From: Hermatobates lingyangjiaoensis
Taxonomy: Eukaryota > Arthropoda > Insecta > Hemiptera > Hermatobatidae
Direction: 5' to 3'
Assembly (NCBI GenBank): GCA_026182355.1
Contig: JAPFBL010000105.1
Span: 310,001-374,000, forward strand
Length of the DNA stretch: 64,000 nucleotides
Of the stretch, positions 11,586 to 24,317 are shown piece by piece; position 1 is the stretch's first letter, and every line of letters begins with the position of its first letter. The position numbers and the translations under genes are program-made. Under the pieces are notes generated by a model, which worked only from the letters and a program-made list of their open reading frames with translations, did no database searches and was not told the origin of the DNA.

Positions 11586-12413
11586 CTTTAATCCAGAATC
11601 CAAAACATCTCAAAGACAACGCTGCTGTAAGGAGAAGACAAACTATGGTCAAATACTAAATGACTTGCAGTATTTTGATGAATTTTAATAAAAATAAATA
11701 AACAATCCACCAAATGACTACAAATGGAATTTACAGTTAACCTTTCTTTATTTTCCTATTGGCCGTTCCAATATAACAATATTCATAGTAATAATTTTGT
11801 AACAACGATATAATACTATACTAAAAACAAAATTCAAGCTTCTAGAATGAGAAAAGAGGGGGGGGGGGAATAAGGTAGGATAAAGGTTTTTTATGCTTAT
11901 ACCTGTATTAGTAAGGAGAAGAGTATAATATACAATAAAAGCTTTATAAAACTGCCGCTTACATCATATCAGACAAGCAGTCAGGGCAATAGCTTGTAAC
12001 AAAATGATAGATATGCACTCACTCACCCAGAGAGTCCAACAAAATACTAAAAACAGTAACAGAACCTTCCTCAAGAAGAGTCAAACCATTCAAAGACACG
12101 GTTACTAATAATTACAAGTCTTTGGAAAATTAACACATACATAGTTACTAAGGACAAACATTAAAACATGGTAGTGTATTTAAATTTTCAATTTGATTAT
12201 AAATTGAGGATTGGACAGTCACCAAACACCTCCACATAATCTAAAAATGACACAATTACATTAAAGCAAATTTAGAACGACATTCCATCCTACAGCATTC
12301 ATACTCGACATGAACAGTGTTATATCTAACTCGTAAGGCGGTTAGAAACAAACAAGTTATAAGATGCTTTTAGAATAATCACTGTAGCAGAGAAACTACC
12401 ACCTTGTTTTAAT
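11586..12413. other. Intergenic between the ~128-bp repeat copies
   Basis: No gene seen. A G run lies at 11858-11868. The rest is ordinary AT-rich sequence. Confidence 0.4.
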
Positions 12414-12800
12414 TAGATGTTTCGGAACACTCCATTTTGAAGAGCTAACAACACTGTAAATAACAGGAATAAGATACAGGCGGGGTAATGGTTTGTTCTA
12501 AAAATGAACAATGGCTGCTAAAGAAAAGGTGAAACTCCAAAAGTAGGACTTGCAGCCCCTTCATCTTTAAGAGCTAGCACCGGGGAAAAGACTAAAATAA
12601 CAAGATACGCGGTGCGGTGGTATATTCTAATACTGAACAATAGTTGTTCAAATAAAGAGGGAATTCAAAAACTAGTATTCGGAATACTTCGTCTTCAAAG
12701 TTATCACCCATATTACCAATTTAAGGAGGTAAGAACAAGATGTACATGGTGAGATGGTTCGTTATGTAAAACGGTCATTAAAAAATAACTTCAACTTCGT
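12414..12800 (+). repeat. Three decayed tandem copies of a ~128-bp unit
   Basis: Units start near 12414, 12542 and 12670. Shared blocks in each are ttcggaa(c/t)ac, c(t/g)tcttcaa(a)gag-like, aacaagata.a, gg.gtggt...ttct and aatgaacaat.g.tg.t, with a closing aaaagtag/aaactagta block. The copies differ by many substitutions, so the array is old. The function is unknown; no frame runs through the units. Confidence 0.55.
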
Positions 12801-13861
12801 TATTTTTGAATTTGAAAAATTTATAACAATTAGCCATGTTTAATCATAGCAATTGGCTGTTTTGACTCAATCGTACCATCACAATATTTTCTGATCAATC
12901 ATTATGAATGTTTAATAATAAGACACACAGTGAAGGTTTCGTCATCATATCAAAGAAACAGCATTTATAATTTGTTTTCTTCAATCTAGATTCAGTATTT
13001 CAGTTTGTAATTCAAAAGAAATGTTGTTGAAGGACATAGGTCCTTAGTGGAATAGTGGATTTTGCTATAAATAACAGAAGGAAAGCGACAAAGCAATACT
13101 GTTCAAAGCGACAGTTCTGCAATGACTGTCCTTGCTTGCTTTGCATGGTCGTAGCTCCCTCCCTAAAGGCCTTTAGTAAGCAGAAGACTGCTCTCATTAG
13201 CTATTCGCCACCCATTGTAGTTTTGAGCGAACCGCATTTCCAGCTTGACTGTACAGCAGTATTCTAAATTGTACCTCACCCGATTTGTTAACGGGGATGT
13301 TGAAGGAGTACCAACCGATTTAGCTCATCTACTGATTACACTACCGCAAAGCCAAAACTATTGATTTTCACTGCAATTAGTATTTTTATAACAAACAGTT
13401 TATACTAATTATATAAGTGAATTTAGTATTTTTAAAACAAGCACAGCAGAAAATTGACAATTTTGTCGTTGACACTGATCGTGCAAGGATGAGGATAAAA
13501 TACAATCTTATCATTTTCACTACAACCACTCAATCAAACAAAAAGAAATCCGTGGGATGGTCAAGTATTGAGGAGCATTTTACTTACATGGGGCAGGCTC
13601 CCGGGTGCCCAAGTGAAGCACTTCACGCACGCAGTGCCGCTGGAAATCCCAGTGGATCCTCACGCAGAGAGCTCAAGATGACCAAGTACGCCTACCTTCA
13701 TATGTTAGTAGGGTCGTTATGGTCTCAGGATGTCTATAATTATGAGTTCAAACCGCAGGGAACTGAATCGTCTTTGGCATTTCATGAGTATTAATGCTGA
13801 TGAATATGTGTTTTTAAATTTAAACTAAAAAGGTACATTAAATAAACAAGTATGCTTCATG
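12801..13861. other. Intergenic with an unrecognised 125-codon frame
   Basis: The open frame at 13417-13794 (plus strand) overlaps a GC-richer patch (13550-13740). It has no domain, signal or transmembrane pattern I recognise, and its start lies in AT-rich low-complexity sequence. I treat it as non-coding; an exon cannot be excluded. Two overlapping opposite 60-70 codon frames at 13012-13267 are likewise unsupported. Confidence 0.35.
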
Positions 13862-14066
13862 TATGGTCGAGTAAGGTAACATGCGGTGAGCTTGCCTTCA
13901 ATACTGAAGATTGGAGGTTCGAATCTGGCCACGGGCCAGATTTTTTATGTGGGAGTTGGAAAACCTTGTGCACACCTGCTTCTCGAAGGGGATATAAAGC
14001 TCTCTGTCCCGAGCCTTTGTGATGTCAGTTACTTGATAAAGATCTCTAATAAACTAGAGTAAGGTA
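13862..14066 (+). repeat. tRNA-derived SINE-like element
   Basis: An A-box-like block (tggtcgagtaagg, 13864-13876) is followed about 50 bp later by a B-box-like block (ggttcgaatct, 13917-13927), as in the internal RNA polymerase III promoter of tRNAs. A tRNA-unrelated body (ggccagattttt, tggaaaacctt, ctcgaagggg) leads to an end block shared with the relic at 383-563. It does not fold as an intact tRNA gene by eye, so a SINE is favoured over a tRNA. Confidence 0.5.
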
Positions 14067-14439
14067 AAATTTAGTATTCCCGATTTAGAACTAGCCCGTA
14101 AGCGTAGCTTGCCCATAGCTAAAATGAGTATTAAATGAAATGTGAGCCATGTTCCCGAACCATGGAGCAGTAGCAAAGATAAAAGCTTGTAACCGTGGGA
14201 GTTGGAAACATTAAGTAACAACAAATTTAAACCCAAATTAAAGAGTTAACTTTTTTTTTTAATCTACGCTAATATGAGTTAAGATTTAAGCTATTTTAGC
14301 ATTTATGTTTATTACTTCTAATTATAAACATTATAAAATTAAGCTTTAAATGTTTCGAAGGCTTCATGTAATCAGTAGGGTAATTATCACTAAGCAGTGG
14401 CATCATCGTAAGAAAATAATGACCAGATAAACGAAAAAC
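14067..14439. other. Intergenic, nothing recognised
   Basis: AT-rich sequence with a poly-T run at 14251-14260. No gene or repeat from elsewhere in the window. Confidence 0.4.
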
Positions 14440-14830
14440 ACAAGGACCAGGAGGGAATGAGAATTATCATCAACTGTCGAAACGGGTCAAATCGAGGCCA
14501 TGTGCATATAAGGACCGGAACGTTTAGTGAATCACGGGGTACAGGGTTTAAGGGGGAAAAAAGATAAATGGAAATGGTCTAGTAATAAGAGGTTGCCTAA
14601 GGGACCGGACGACGGACTGCCTAAACTGTAATTTAGAGGAAGGAGGGGGGGGGGGGGCTGGTCTCACAAAGCTCTGCTTGCGGAGTCCTAAGGACACGGC
14701 TACCCGCTGTTCGCTCACACCTCAATTAGTTACTACCACAATGCACACAAGTGGAATTGTTCATTCTTCTAATTAAGCGCCACTGTCATTAGAGCCCAAA
14801 CTGTTAAACTCTCACTGACTCCGAACACAC
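14440..14830. other. GC-richer non-coding island with a long G run
   Basis: Purine-rich left half (ccaggagggaatgagaatt, then ggaaggaggg and a 13-base G run at 14645-14657) and pyrimidine-rich right half (gctcacacctcaattagtta). Two TAATTA-like homeodomain cores (near 14732 and 14770) lie in the right half; such short sites are common by chance. Confidence 0.3.
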
Positions 14831-17290
14831 CACCTTATAAATATCATATTTCTGCGGTCTCCAATAGATTATTATAATTTTTTAGGTAATTCACTATGAA
14901 CAAAGATAGTTTGATGGTATCACATGTTTTAAGGTGTCCTAAACGAATGTTTAATATTAGTTAAATTAAATTAATATCTAAGTACAATATAGTTATCACA
15001 AAAAACCTATTTGGTAATTTTGATGAATTTATTCTACTCCCACATATACGTGTTATATTGCGTTCATACTGCACGTAAAGCCGTTGGACCAACACTCATG
15101 GAATTTAATAGATGTATAGTTGCAGGTATAGAAAAGAAGTAAAGCAGTATTGGTAGTCAGTAGCATGTTTTGGAAGTCTTCGGTACCTCTTATCTAAAGG
15201 ACCTACCAGTGCTCAACAGGTGCTCTCACGAGGCATTTCCTTATCTACTGGGAGAGACCAACGGTTCTACCTACCTACTGTTTCTATGCCGGTAACTTCC
15301 CGAGAAGATAGCTGCTTTTCACCCAGTGGCAATGCATCACACACGCAAAGGAGTCTACCTTTCCTGCGTTAAGTGTCACAAACAAAACAAACACAGCACG
15401 TTTTTATCACCCTGCAATTTTACCATTTTTTTTCACTAAATATTCGCATAATTTTTGTTTGTATTGTTTGTGTGCATGTATGTGTCTGAGTATGTGTGGA
15501 GAGAAAGAGGAGGGTAGGTAGCGTCACTCAGTACTATTTAAGCATTCCAGAGTAACGGAATACTTTTAGGGTCGTGGACCACAGACCCACATCCTGCAAG
15601 TCCAAAAACCTTTAAGGGTCTCAACTAAGTACGAAGGCGTACTTTATTACTCGATAATGCTGCCTACAAAGGACAAGAAGACGTGAAATGCTGTACGTCA
15701 TGCATTCCCGTCGTTGCTGCACTAACGTACTTGGCGACTGGGCAAGTCCACCTGACCTTCATTTGTCTAATTGGCCTAAAGGATACTCACCACTGGGCAG
15801 ACTTACTCACCTTATGTTCTTCACTTCTTAGAACTGAGTCCCCGTTGTGTTCAGTGAACTAAAGGAGTAATTTGCAAGGAGGAGAGCATGACGAGCCACT
15901 TAATTCACGGCAGTATGAAATCCAGTTTACAAGGCAGACTCTACATTGATTACACTGTAGCCTGAATGCTTCAGAACTATTCATATTCAATTCTTCATAT
16001 AGTTAATCATGTTACATGGGAAAATGATGGACGTAAATATGGCTTCATTTTTTTTAAATTATGATTACAATGAATCGTAATAACTGTATTGTTTACTAAT
16101 AATAGCAATTATGATTATGACAATTATTACAAATAAAATTATATTAAGTTTAGAAGTACAGGGATGTATTTATATGCGACCAATTTTAATATAATAGTAC
16201 GTGCTTAATTAAACAATTCAATGAATAGTTTAATTAAATTAGATATTAAAATATTTAATATCAAATATCAAACGAATCAATTGTTCCTTATTTTAGGTGT
16301 CTTTTGAGATGGATAATGGTTGAAACTTGAAGTGTGTGAAAAATCTGGTAAAAACCTTAATTTAAAATAAAATCATGATCTATTACTCACATTTATATTT
16401 GCTAAAGGTATTCGGTGTTTATTACGTAACAACAAGGGTTTTCGAAGCATGGAGTTTTATGCTAAAGTATTTTGGATTCTAATTTAATGGTTTAAAATGT
16501 CATTTTCAAATGGCATTAGGGATAGAACAACCTGATATCCACAGTTCTAATATTTACACGGCCTTGAAGAAAGCAAAATCAATTCAATGAAACAATTTCA
16601 GAAATGTAAGGGTAAACTGGTTTCTCTGAAGTTTCAGCTGCAGTATAGAGGTTTACACAATTGCAGTACAATTATGAAAGCAATTTACAATCAATTTAAT
16701 TACTGATTTATTGCACGTGGATACCACCCAGTCATGATGGATATGCAATCAAAACAACTTACACTGTAGAAATAAAATTCCAATAAATATGCTAAATGGG
16801 AAATAGCAATATAACAATAAAAACTGAGAACTCTGCACGGTGAAATAAATAACCTAATGTACTTTTTGGATATCTTCATATTGAATTAGAATTTGTATAA
16901 CAGTACCATTTACAACCGATTTGTAATTTTAAAGATAACATACGATTATGAAAATATTTCAGTGATTAAATTAATTGTAAAATGATATAATCAATGGATA
17001 TCATTTTACTACAAATGCATAAAACTACAAAACGAAACGGAAAAGAACAATATTGCTATAAAGAGATAGCTGAAATTGTTATGATAAGAGGTGCCGTGCA
17101 GATGGTACTATGCTAGAATTAACTTTCAGTAACTATACATCTAGTAAATTCCATGAAGGTTCGTCAAACGGTGTTACGTGCAGAGGGAACAAAAAACTTT
17201 TTATACATACCCGTACCAAGATAGAATAACCGAGAGCTTTATTAAACATGGATTCAGTGAGTCTTGTAAATTCCTCAAAATTACCATATG
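14831..17290. other. Intergenic, no gene recognised
   Basis: Mixed composition: 15160-15900 is somewhat GC-richer and holds no credible frame; 15920-17280 is very AT-rich. I see no terminal repeats, RT motifs or tandem arrays in it. Confidence 0.4.
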
Positions 17291-17568
17291 TAATTCTAGA
17301 TGAATTACTAGACAGATGAATTTTAGATGAATTACTAGATGGATGAATACCACATGAATGAATTCCAGATGAATTACTAGATGGATGAATTTTAGATGAA
17401 TATATTGACGAATGAATTCTAGATGGTTGAATTTTAGATGAATTACTAGATGAATGAATTATAAATGAATTACTAGATGGATGAATTCTACATGAATGAA
17501 TTCTAGATGAATTACTAGATGGATGAATTATTCTAGATGAATTACTAGATGAATGAATTCTAGATGAT
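17291..17568 (+). repeat. Imperfect tandem repeat (gaattactagatggat family)
   Basis: About 280 bp built of interleaved short units: tgaattctagatgaattac and agatggatgaatt, giving an irregular period of about 27 bp with a 12-15 bp sub-period. All frames are broken or repetitive. A minisatellite grown by slippage. Confidence 0.85.
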
Positions 17569-19606
17569 AGTTTGGTTTATGCAACATATTTCCAAGTTGT
17601 TGAAAAAAAGGTGAAAACCCTGGATGTAAATCACTCTAAAACAGTCCTGGCTTTTATAAGAGTAAAGAAAGAGGTGTCTAAAACATGTATGAGATATAAT
17701 GGCTGAGGATATGAGTTTAATAATAACAATAATATATCCGATTGTTCTATATCAATGATTTGAAGTTTGTTATAACTGATAAAAAGGATATAGTAGTCAC
17801 ATTAAAACAATTAGATGAGCTATGAATCTGTTAATAATTTGACAAAGAGTTTGAGATTCTGCATTAAAAAAACCAAACCAAATTGTCTACGAATTTGATA
17901 TTATGATATTATACTCAAAGTTCTGTATGGTCCACCCCTATTTTTTTGTTATGTTTTTAAACTTTACGAAATTATAACCAGAAAGATTTGAGAATATTTT
18001 ACCGGAAATCCTAATTAATGTTAGTAGCAGAAGTAATGTCGAAATCCAATATCTGATTGATCATGACACAATGTAATTATAACCGTAAGCCAATTAGTAA
18101 GGAGTACAAGTGAGTTGGTTGCCTGTGCCCACGAGAGTAAATCGGAAACAAATGGAAGTAGACAAAGCAGAACAGGACTCGACACGTTGTAACGTGACTA
18201 GATATATAAGGTACAAGGCGTGTTTTGCGAGGCATACTGTGATTTCATCGACAGGGCATGCCATTTGAGTAGTATCAAGTTAAATTAGATATTTTTAACT
18301 GACTAACTGACGATATCATACTGAAATTGAAATGATGTAATATATAAAGAAACTATATAAAACACTTCATATAAGAGAAAACTGAATAGAAATATTTGAG
18401 ATTTTATCAAATTTTCATTACTTAGTATATGAAACACAAAGATATGGAAATATGCTTTTCAGGTCCCCTGGGAATAGAAAAATAAATTTCAAAATCGGCG
18501 AGTTATGAGTGCGTGTATGTTGCATGTGTTTGAGCAGAGGCACAAAAACTAAGTTATAATCACCAAAAATGTTAATTCTTTTGTGAGCCCTGAGCAGGAA
18601 GAACAGTTTAGTATCACAACACTGCTATTTATTAGGTAGTATTACATCTTGCCGAGAAAATGCAGTTTTCTTTTCTGTTAAAACCTGAACTAACGATTTT
18701 CAATAAAATTCCTTTGGTCCTGACTTTTAAGAAGAAAACTAATATGCATAGGGTTGATCCACGGAGATACTGTACTTCAGGGCAGAAGATAAGAAAACTG
18801 TTCTAAAATGCAGTGATACAAAGAAAGGGGCACACGCACCTCGGGGGTGGGGGATTTGAAACACATTGATATAAAAATACAATCACACAAATGTCACATA
18901 GAAACTGAAGATAAAACCTTAAATAATTACCCTTTGCATGATACAGGTTAGAGTTATAATTCTAACAAGGAGTCCAGCTCCAATCGTGCCTTCATGTCCA
19001 GTGACCCTCCATTGGTCAAGTGGCTCTTTCGTTTTAGATTGTATGTGACAGCGTTCTTTTATGTACGGATTACACATGTTTCCTACCAATTTAATTGATT
19101 ACTTCCAAGGTCCACATAACAAGCTTTCAGGTTCAAAGTTAGTCTAGGAGTAGAAGCGTGACTCGTTATTGCCTCTATTACTGCTTGTGAACGGGCGACA
19201 TTATCGGGTTGATAGTCCTAAATTTTACCTCGCTCAAGTTTGCTAAAGTAGAGATCGTTAACGAGTACCTCAGATCATTCACTCTCAGGACCGACAGCTT
19301 TACTTCCTCTCTGAGAGACGGCAAACATAAGATTTCGCAACTCCCCTATGAAAATCCAGTCACGAGGAACGATTTGAACCTGCAATGTTCAGAGCAAGAC
19401 TCCAGTTAACTTTATCTGAAGTAGCAGGATTTGAGCTTTTCAACTGTATTCATAAGCGGTTAGAAGGGAAAATATGCGTAATCACAATTATTGATAATAA
19501 ATAATGTATGGACAAATTAGGATACAGATTTGAAAAAACTTCTGATTGAATTGTTAAACTTTCTTCTGAAGCCTTATGCATAAATTGCTGGCCTGATTGT
19601 CTAGGC
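17569..19606. other. Intergenic, nothing firmly recognised
   Basis: A weakly GC-richer patch lies at 18105-18260. On the minus strand near 19373-19390 ggttcaaatc resembles a B box, but I cannot place a matching A box, so no SINE is called. The 66-codon frame at 19209-19409 is unsupported. Confidence 0.35.
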
Positions 19607-20063
19607 CAGTGTTTCCCAAAGTGGGCAGTACCGCCCCCCTGGGGGCGGTTCTTTGATATCGGGGGACGCTCATGAAAAAAGGATTTGGGGATTCTATTTA
19701 CATAAATTGAAAATTTTCATGCAATATAATTTCTAAATTTAAGTGAAAACACCACATGTAAACTTCTAGGAAAAGGTTCCTTAAAATTATTTGTTTTCAT
19801 AATTTATTTTTAAGTTAAAAGTATATTCTCATCTAAGTTTCTTTTACTGTGTATTAATTCTTTTGCATAAATATGCTATGAAACAAGACATATATTGGGA
19901 TTATAAATAAATATTCGATTAGTCATTATATCAATTTTATTATTAAAATGTTACTCATTTCGTAATTTAGTCTAAGATTCTGATTATTGAGGAGTGTTGA
20001 GTATAGGTTTACGGACCCAAGGGGGCGGTCGCTCGAAAAAGTTTGGGAAACACTGGTCTAGGC
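19599..20063. mobile_element. Non-autonomous hAT element (MITE), 449 bp, with 8-bp target duplication
   Basis: The element proper is 19607-20055. It starts cagtgtttcccaaagtggg and ends gtttgggaaacactg, giving terminal inverted repeats starting CAGTG as usual for hAT elements. The 8 bases gtctaggc lie on both sides (19599-19606 and 20056-20063), a perfect target duplication of hAT length. A ccgcccccctgggggcgg palindrome follows the left end. The interior is AT-rich and codes for no transposase, so mobility would have depended on a hAT transposase from elsewhere. Confidence 0.92.
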
Positions 20064-20359
20064 CAAGGCATGTGATACTTGCACTCAAAGTACCTGTATG
20101 TTGTGCACTAATGTTTTTCATTGAAGTTGACAGTAATCGCGGCACCTCATCTTTCGATCACTTTCCCAGTGACTCATTGATCAGGGGTTAATAGGAATAA
20201 AAGTTGTCCAAAGGTCATGTTATTAATGACTAATAACTTTGAAGTAATTAATTTACTAGTTTTGATGTAAACTAATTAAAAAGATATAATTAATGAATAG
20301 AAGTTGAACACTGACTTTAAATAAAGAGAAAGAAAAATAGTTGTATAGGTATATTGAGT
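20064..20359. other. Intergenic, nothing recognised
   Basis: Sequence flanking the hAT element. A 65-codon frame crosses its right border and is fortuitous. Confidence 0.4.
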
Positions 20360-20730
20360 GGTGATACTATGGGAAAAGAGGTGGAGTGTATGAGTGCGGG
20401 AGAGGGTGAGGTGTGAAAACACGTGTTAGGCCACATACCAGCAGCACCAGACTGTACTCCATTGTCATGCTAATCCCGTCAGCCGACTAGCCATCAATTT
20501 ACCAAAAACGAACATAACCCCAAACCAGAAAAAAATAACCTCACGTCCCTTCTCATATTCTCGCCTCGCCCGACATGGGGGTCATTTCAAAGCGTGAAAT
20601 ATGCGCTCGCAGCCACACATCCTCGCAGCATCACCTATCTCGTTACCACGTAAAGTCCCCACTGTAATTTAATGTCTCCTGCTCCTCGCGTCTCTACCCA
20701 ACCGCAACTAATGATTTAGTAGTGAAAATT
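20360..20730. other. GC-richer non-coding island
   Basis: Purine-rich left part (gggaaaagaggtggagtg, gggagagggtgaggtg) and pyrimidine-rich right part (cctcacgtcccttctcat, ctcctgctcctcgcgtctc). It holds the POU/octamer-like core ATGCTAAT at 20467-20474, overlapping TAATCCC. The same core in reverse lies in the island at 48.6 kb. No gene seen. Confidence 0.3.
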
Positions 20731-21956
20731 CCTCTACACAGGTTTCTCAGTTAAGTACAAGCATAACGGTGACAAAAAACTCCGCCATCTATTGAAAACA
20801 CACAAATCACACTACACCACCATTTCACACTACTTTAATCTGAAAAGGAACGTAAATCCAAATCTAAATCAGCTAGCAAACGACTAATATTCTCGTAATC
20901 AACTATTGCATTTACACTCAAAATATATTCAATAAGTTTCTGAATTTGTTGTTATTATTAATATAGGCACTTGACGGTGTTGTAAGTGTGAAATACTCGT
21001 GGACGCCGTTAACAATATCATTTAGATACAGCTGCTCAAACCAGCTTGACTTATTGCTGGTTGATTTCAATGAAGGCAAACAATATGAGAAATTAACGGA
21101 AAGACATCACCGTATACTTTTGGTTTGTAGCAGATGAAAAGGATAATAGTCCTAGGTTAACCGTCAAATACAGTGCGTTTTTGAAATAATATTTCAGGGT
21201 ATTTCCTTTTGTCAGTAAATAATTTCTTTTATAGTAACAATTACATTAAACCTACAAAAAAATGAAAGAAAAGGTATTTTCAAAGTCATTAGGTACATAA
21301 TTGGAATAATTGATTACATAAGATTGTGGGTCAGAGTGCCATCTGACTAAAAGTACCTTGCCGGGATAAACATCAACCCCTCCTAGGGCACCAGTAGAAA
21401 GGGCTGTTTGTTTTAAGATCAGTCTTGATTCTGACAAATCAAGTCCTAGGACGAAGTTTACATCCTACTTGCCTTATCTCTTTCAATTTTCCCCAGTTAA
21501 ACTGTTATTTCAACACCGATATTTTGTTGAGTTCTATTTAATTTTCAGTTTTAACAAGTTCAATTGGTCCACTGTTTTCATACTTTGTAATATGAGATCA
21601 AAAATTCAAATAAACTTACAGTAGAAATTTGTTAATTAGTTCAGAAATGAAATTACCACTAGGGCATCGTTTGATAGATCACGAGATTGAACACAAATAG
21701 CACCACTATAGAGGGAGGATGAGGCACAGAATAATACTACTGACAGAATATTACAATGCTATATACAAATGTACCAAAAATTAGTACGTAATGACCAAAT
21801 TTCATGATTTCAAGCACTGAAATTATCTCAGCCTCTCTTACCACTTCAGTTTTTAACACTAACTTTGGAAACATTTTATCACATTCAGGCCATAAAGATT
21901 TATTAAACACAAAAGGTGAACTGTATTACAGGAATTAACTTATTAATAGTAATACG
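20731..21956. other. Intergenic, nothing recognised
   Basis: AT-rich. The 61-codon minus-strand frame at 21252-21437 has no recognisable domain. No repeat family from elsewhere in the window. Confidence 0.4.
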
Positions 21957-21998
21957 TTTATTTATAGTAAAGTTGATTGTAGTTTACTCCAGATTTTT
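21957..21998 (-). repeat. Solo T1-type terminal module
   Basis: Read on the minus strand it matches the outer T1 end: aaaatctggagta, ctacaatcaac and tttactataaataa. Similarity stops right after the palindrome, so it is either a badly decayed element or one with a different interior whose other end I could not find. Confidence 0.5.
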
Positions 21999-22199
21999 TG
22001 TAATAAATAATAATGTAAAGAAGAATCAAGGAAGAAAACATTACAAACTGGTTTAAAACGACATAAGTGTTAGGTTATGACTTAATATACAGTTATCTGT
22101 TAATTATATTTTGCAAGAGACACGTTGTTTATACCAAATATTCAGGGCCAGACTATTCCTCTGCTTTCCAAGTATCACAGTTAATGAGACTTTGTATAA

Positions 22200-22480
22200 T
22201 CATGGCCAACAAACTAATTATGGGGAGAGGAGAAATAAGCAGTTAAAAGAGTGAATAGCTAATGATGGAGGAAAGGTTTTTTGGCACCAGTGAACCGGTT
22301 TGCTAAGTGGGTAATACGGTCTGGAAGACGGCGAGGCACTCAGGTCTGCGAAACAGTGAAAGGCAGGAGCCAAGGATGGCCTTTCAGCAAGTAGTTGACA
22401 GTTCTGTCATAACCGTCGCCACTTTTTACGACTAAAACTAATAAACTCGATAACCCTGCACAACCCATCATTACAGTCCC
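22200..22480. other. GC-richer non-coding island
   Basis: Purine-rich left part (ggggagaggagaaataag, gatggaggaaagg), more pyrimidine-rich right end (cctgcacaacccatc). No gene seen. Confidence 0.25.
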
Positions 22481-22870
22481 ATCAGTTAAAGTCTTACTCT
22501 GGCGATACAAAACGATACTACATCAATTTCAATCTGATACAAAAACAGAGAAAAATCAAGATTTTTTACGATTTTAAGAGCCGATATAACCCTAACAACA
22601 CAAAAGCAACTTTTAATAACCGCAGCCTTCTTTATAATAACTGGATATGTTTACACTACCTTTATTTTAAAACTGGAACCAAATACCCCTATATTTCTCT
22701 AAAATATTTGAATACAATTTTAAAGTACTTTTGAGGAATTATAATTAAATATTTTAATTCTAGAGTGGCCTACACCCTACTTTAGTATAAGTAATCATAC
22801 TATCGAACTCGTTGACAATCATTTGAGTTTTGGTTTTATTTTAATGTGGTTGTTGTGAGGGAGTTATACC

Positions 22871-23071
22871 CTAGTTATACTAGAACATTTTTTCGATGAA
22901 AATACGATGCGAAATGGACAAATACACTTCAATGTACATAAAGAAACATAGAAAAATTAAACACACAAACTTACAGTCTCTAATTTTCGGTTGAACCGTC
23001 TTCAGGAGAGATAAGAGAGGGAAACCAAGCGCACTGGTACAGAGACGGTTGGAGACTCTAGTTATACTAGA
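22871..23071 (-). mobile_element. PLE family C tail insertion flanked by a 14-bp target duplication
   Basis: The 14 bases ctagttatactaga occur at 22871-22884 and again at 23058-23071. Between them is a 173-bp minus-oriented family C tail: cggacaaat-like end, 'aagaaacatagaaaaatt', acttacagtctctaattttc, ggttgaaccgtcttcaggag and 'aaaccaagcgcactgg', as in the large palindrome at 41.6-42.9 kb. It is a single tail, not an inverted pair, truncated on its inner side. It is the best evidence here for the true insertion ends of this family. Confidence 0.75.
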
Positions 23072-24317
23072 GTCATACCCTCTAGTAAAATGTTATAAAC
23101 AATTTACAAAATCAATTCAATGATTTGATTTGCTTTATTATAGCTATAACAATTTTTTCAGTCACAACAAATTTGAAATGGTTGATCTAGAATAATGCAG
23201 ACATATTATGATTAGGACAATGTTGAGAGTCTGACTCTCATCGGGCTCCCGCGCTGTGCTCTACCATATTATCTGTCCTATTGAGGTTCTCATTGTATTT
23301 TTTAAAGTCAGCTTTGGATTTTAATTTTTTTATTGAACTTCAAAATTATCTCTCACTGCTATTAGTTATTGGTAAGGTTTCCCAAAAATCTTCATCTCCT
23401 TCAAGGCGATTGTCTCATATTTAGATAGAATGTCATCAAAGCTTTCAACCCCTTCTAGATAGAGAGTTTGCATTCTCCTTATGATGTTAATTAACATAAT
23501 GTTAATTAATTAACTACATAAGTGGTACTTAAGAAGATAAATTTTGGATAGATATTCTACATATATGTTTAAATCCTTTCTTTGAAGATATAGTATTTTC
23601 TTAGAAATGTAAGTTCAGTTGGAATGTCCTTTTTAAACTAAATGAGACCCGGCTGTTTGACCCCGCTCTTATCTGCTTTATTTTTCATTCATTCATCATT
23701 TGCCCCCTATGAAAGCTGGGATGTGTAGTATAAAGACGCTCCAGACCCCAGGATGTTGTTCGGCTCCAAACCTTTCCAAACGACCCGCTGCCTAACTTCC
23801 CAGTAATCCTTTTGAGTTGTTTATTTATATTGAATTTATTAATATTTGATCCATCAATATCCTTGACTGGAGCCCCTTTGTTCAAACCAGGAAGATCCCA
23901 ATTCAGTTAATCATTTGTGATCACTTCAGCGATCCCTGTAAAATATTCTTTGAGAGTCATTGTATGTGGCAATATATAGGTCAAATATAATTTTATGGCC
24001 ATTGCAGAAATATAAAATATGGTATTAAACTGGTACTTGATATAAATGTAGAATATTTGAAGGAAAAATATTAATTACACTCAAAATGACAACTATTAAG
24101 TTGCAAAGGAAACTTGCCAGACTCTGCTCACAATGATTACATCTTCACTGACAAATCCATGTGGCCACATTAAAATAAATGAAGTCATGTGATTGACTGT
24201 CCACTAGCTCATTATACCATACTTGTGCCAAACAGTTCTATAATACCTCCGTGTGATACTCGCATTAAAATAATGGATTAGTTAAATTGCTATCAATGGT
24301 CCAACATTACATTGACT
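23072..24317. other. Interior of the 1.6-kb element
   Basis: AT-rich sequence without a transposase-like frame; the 66-codon minus-strand frame at 23685-23885 matches nothing I know. Confidence 0.4.

Noticed and set aside
13417..13794. 125-codon open frame as a host gene or exon
   Set aside because: No recognisable family, AT-rich start region, no splice or codon evidence that I can judge; kept only as a note.
19360..19430. tRNA-like sequence on the minus strand
   Set aside because: A B-box-like ggttcaaatc is present but no A box at the right distance.
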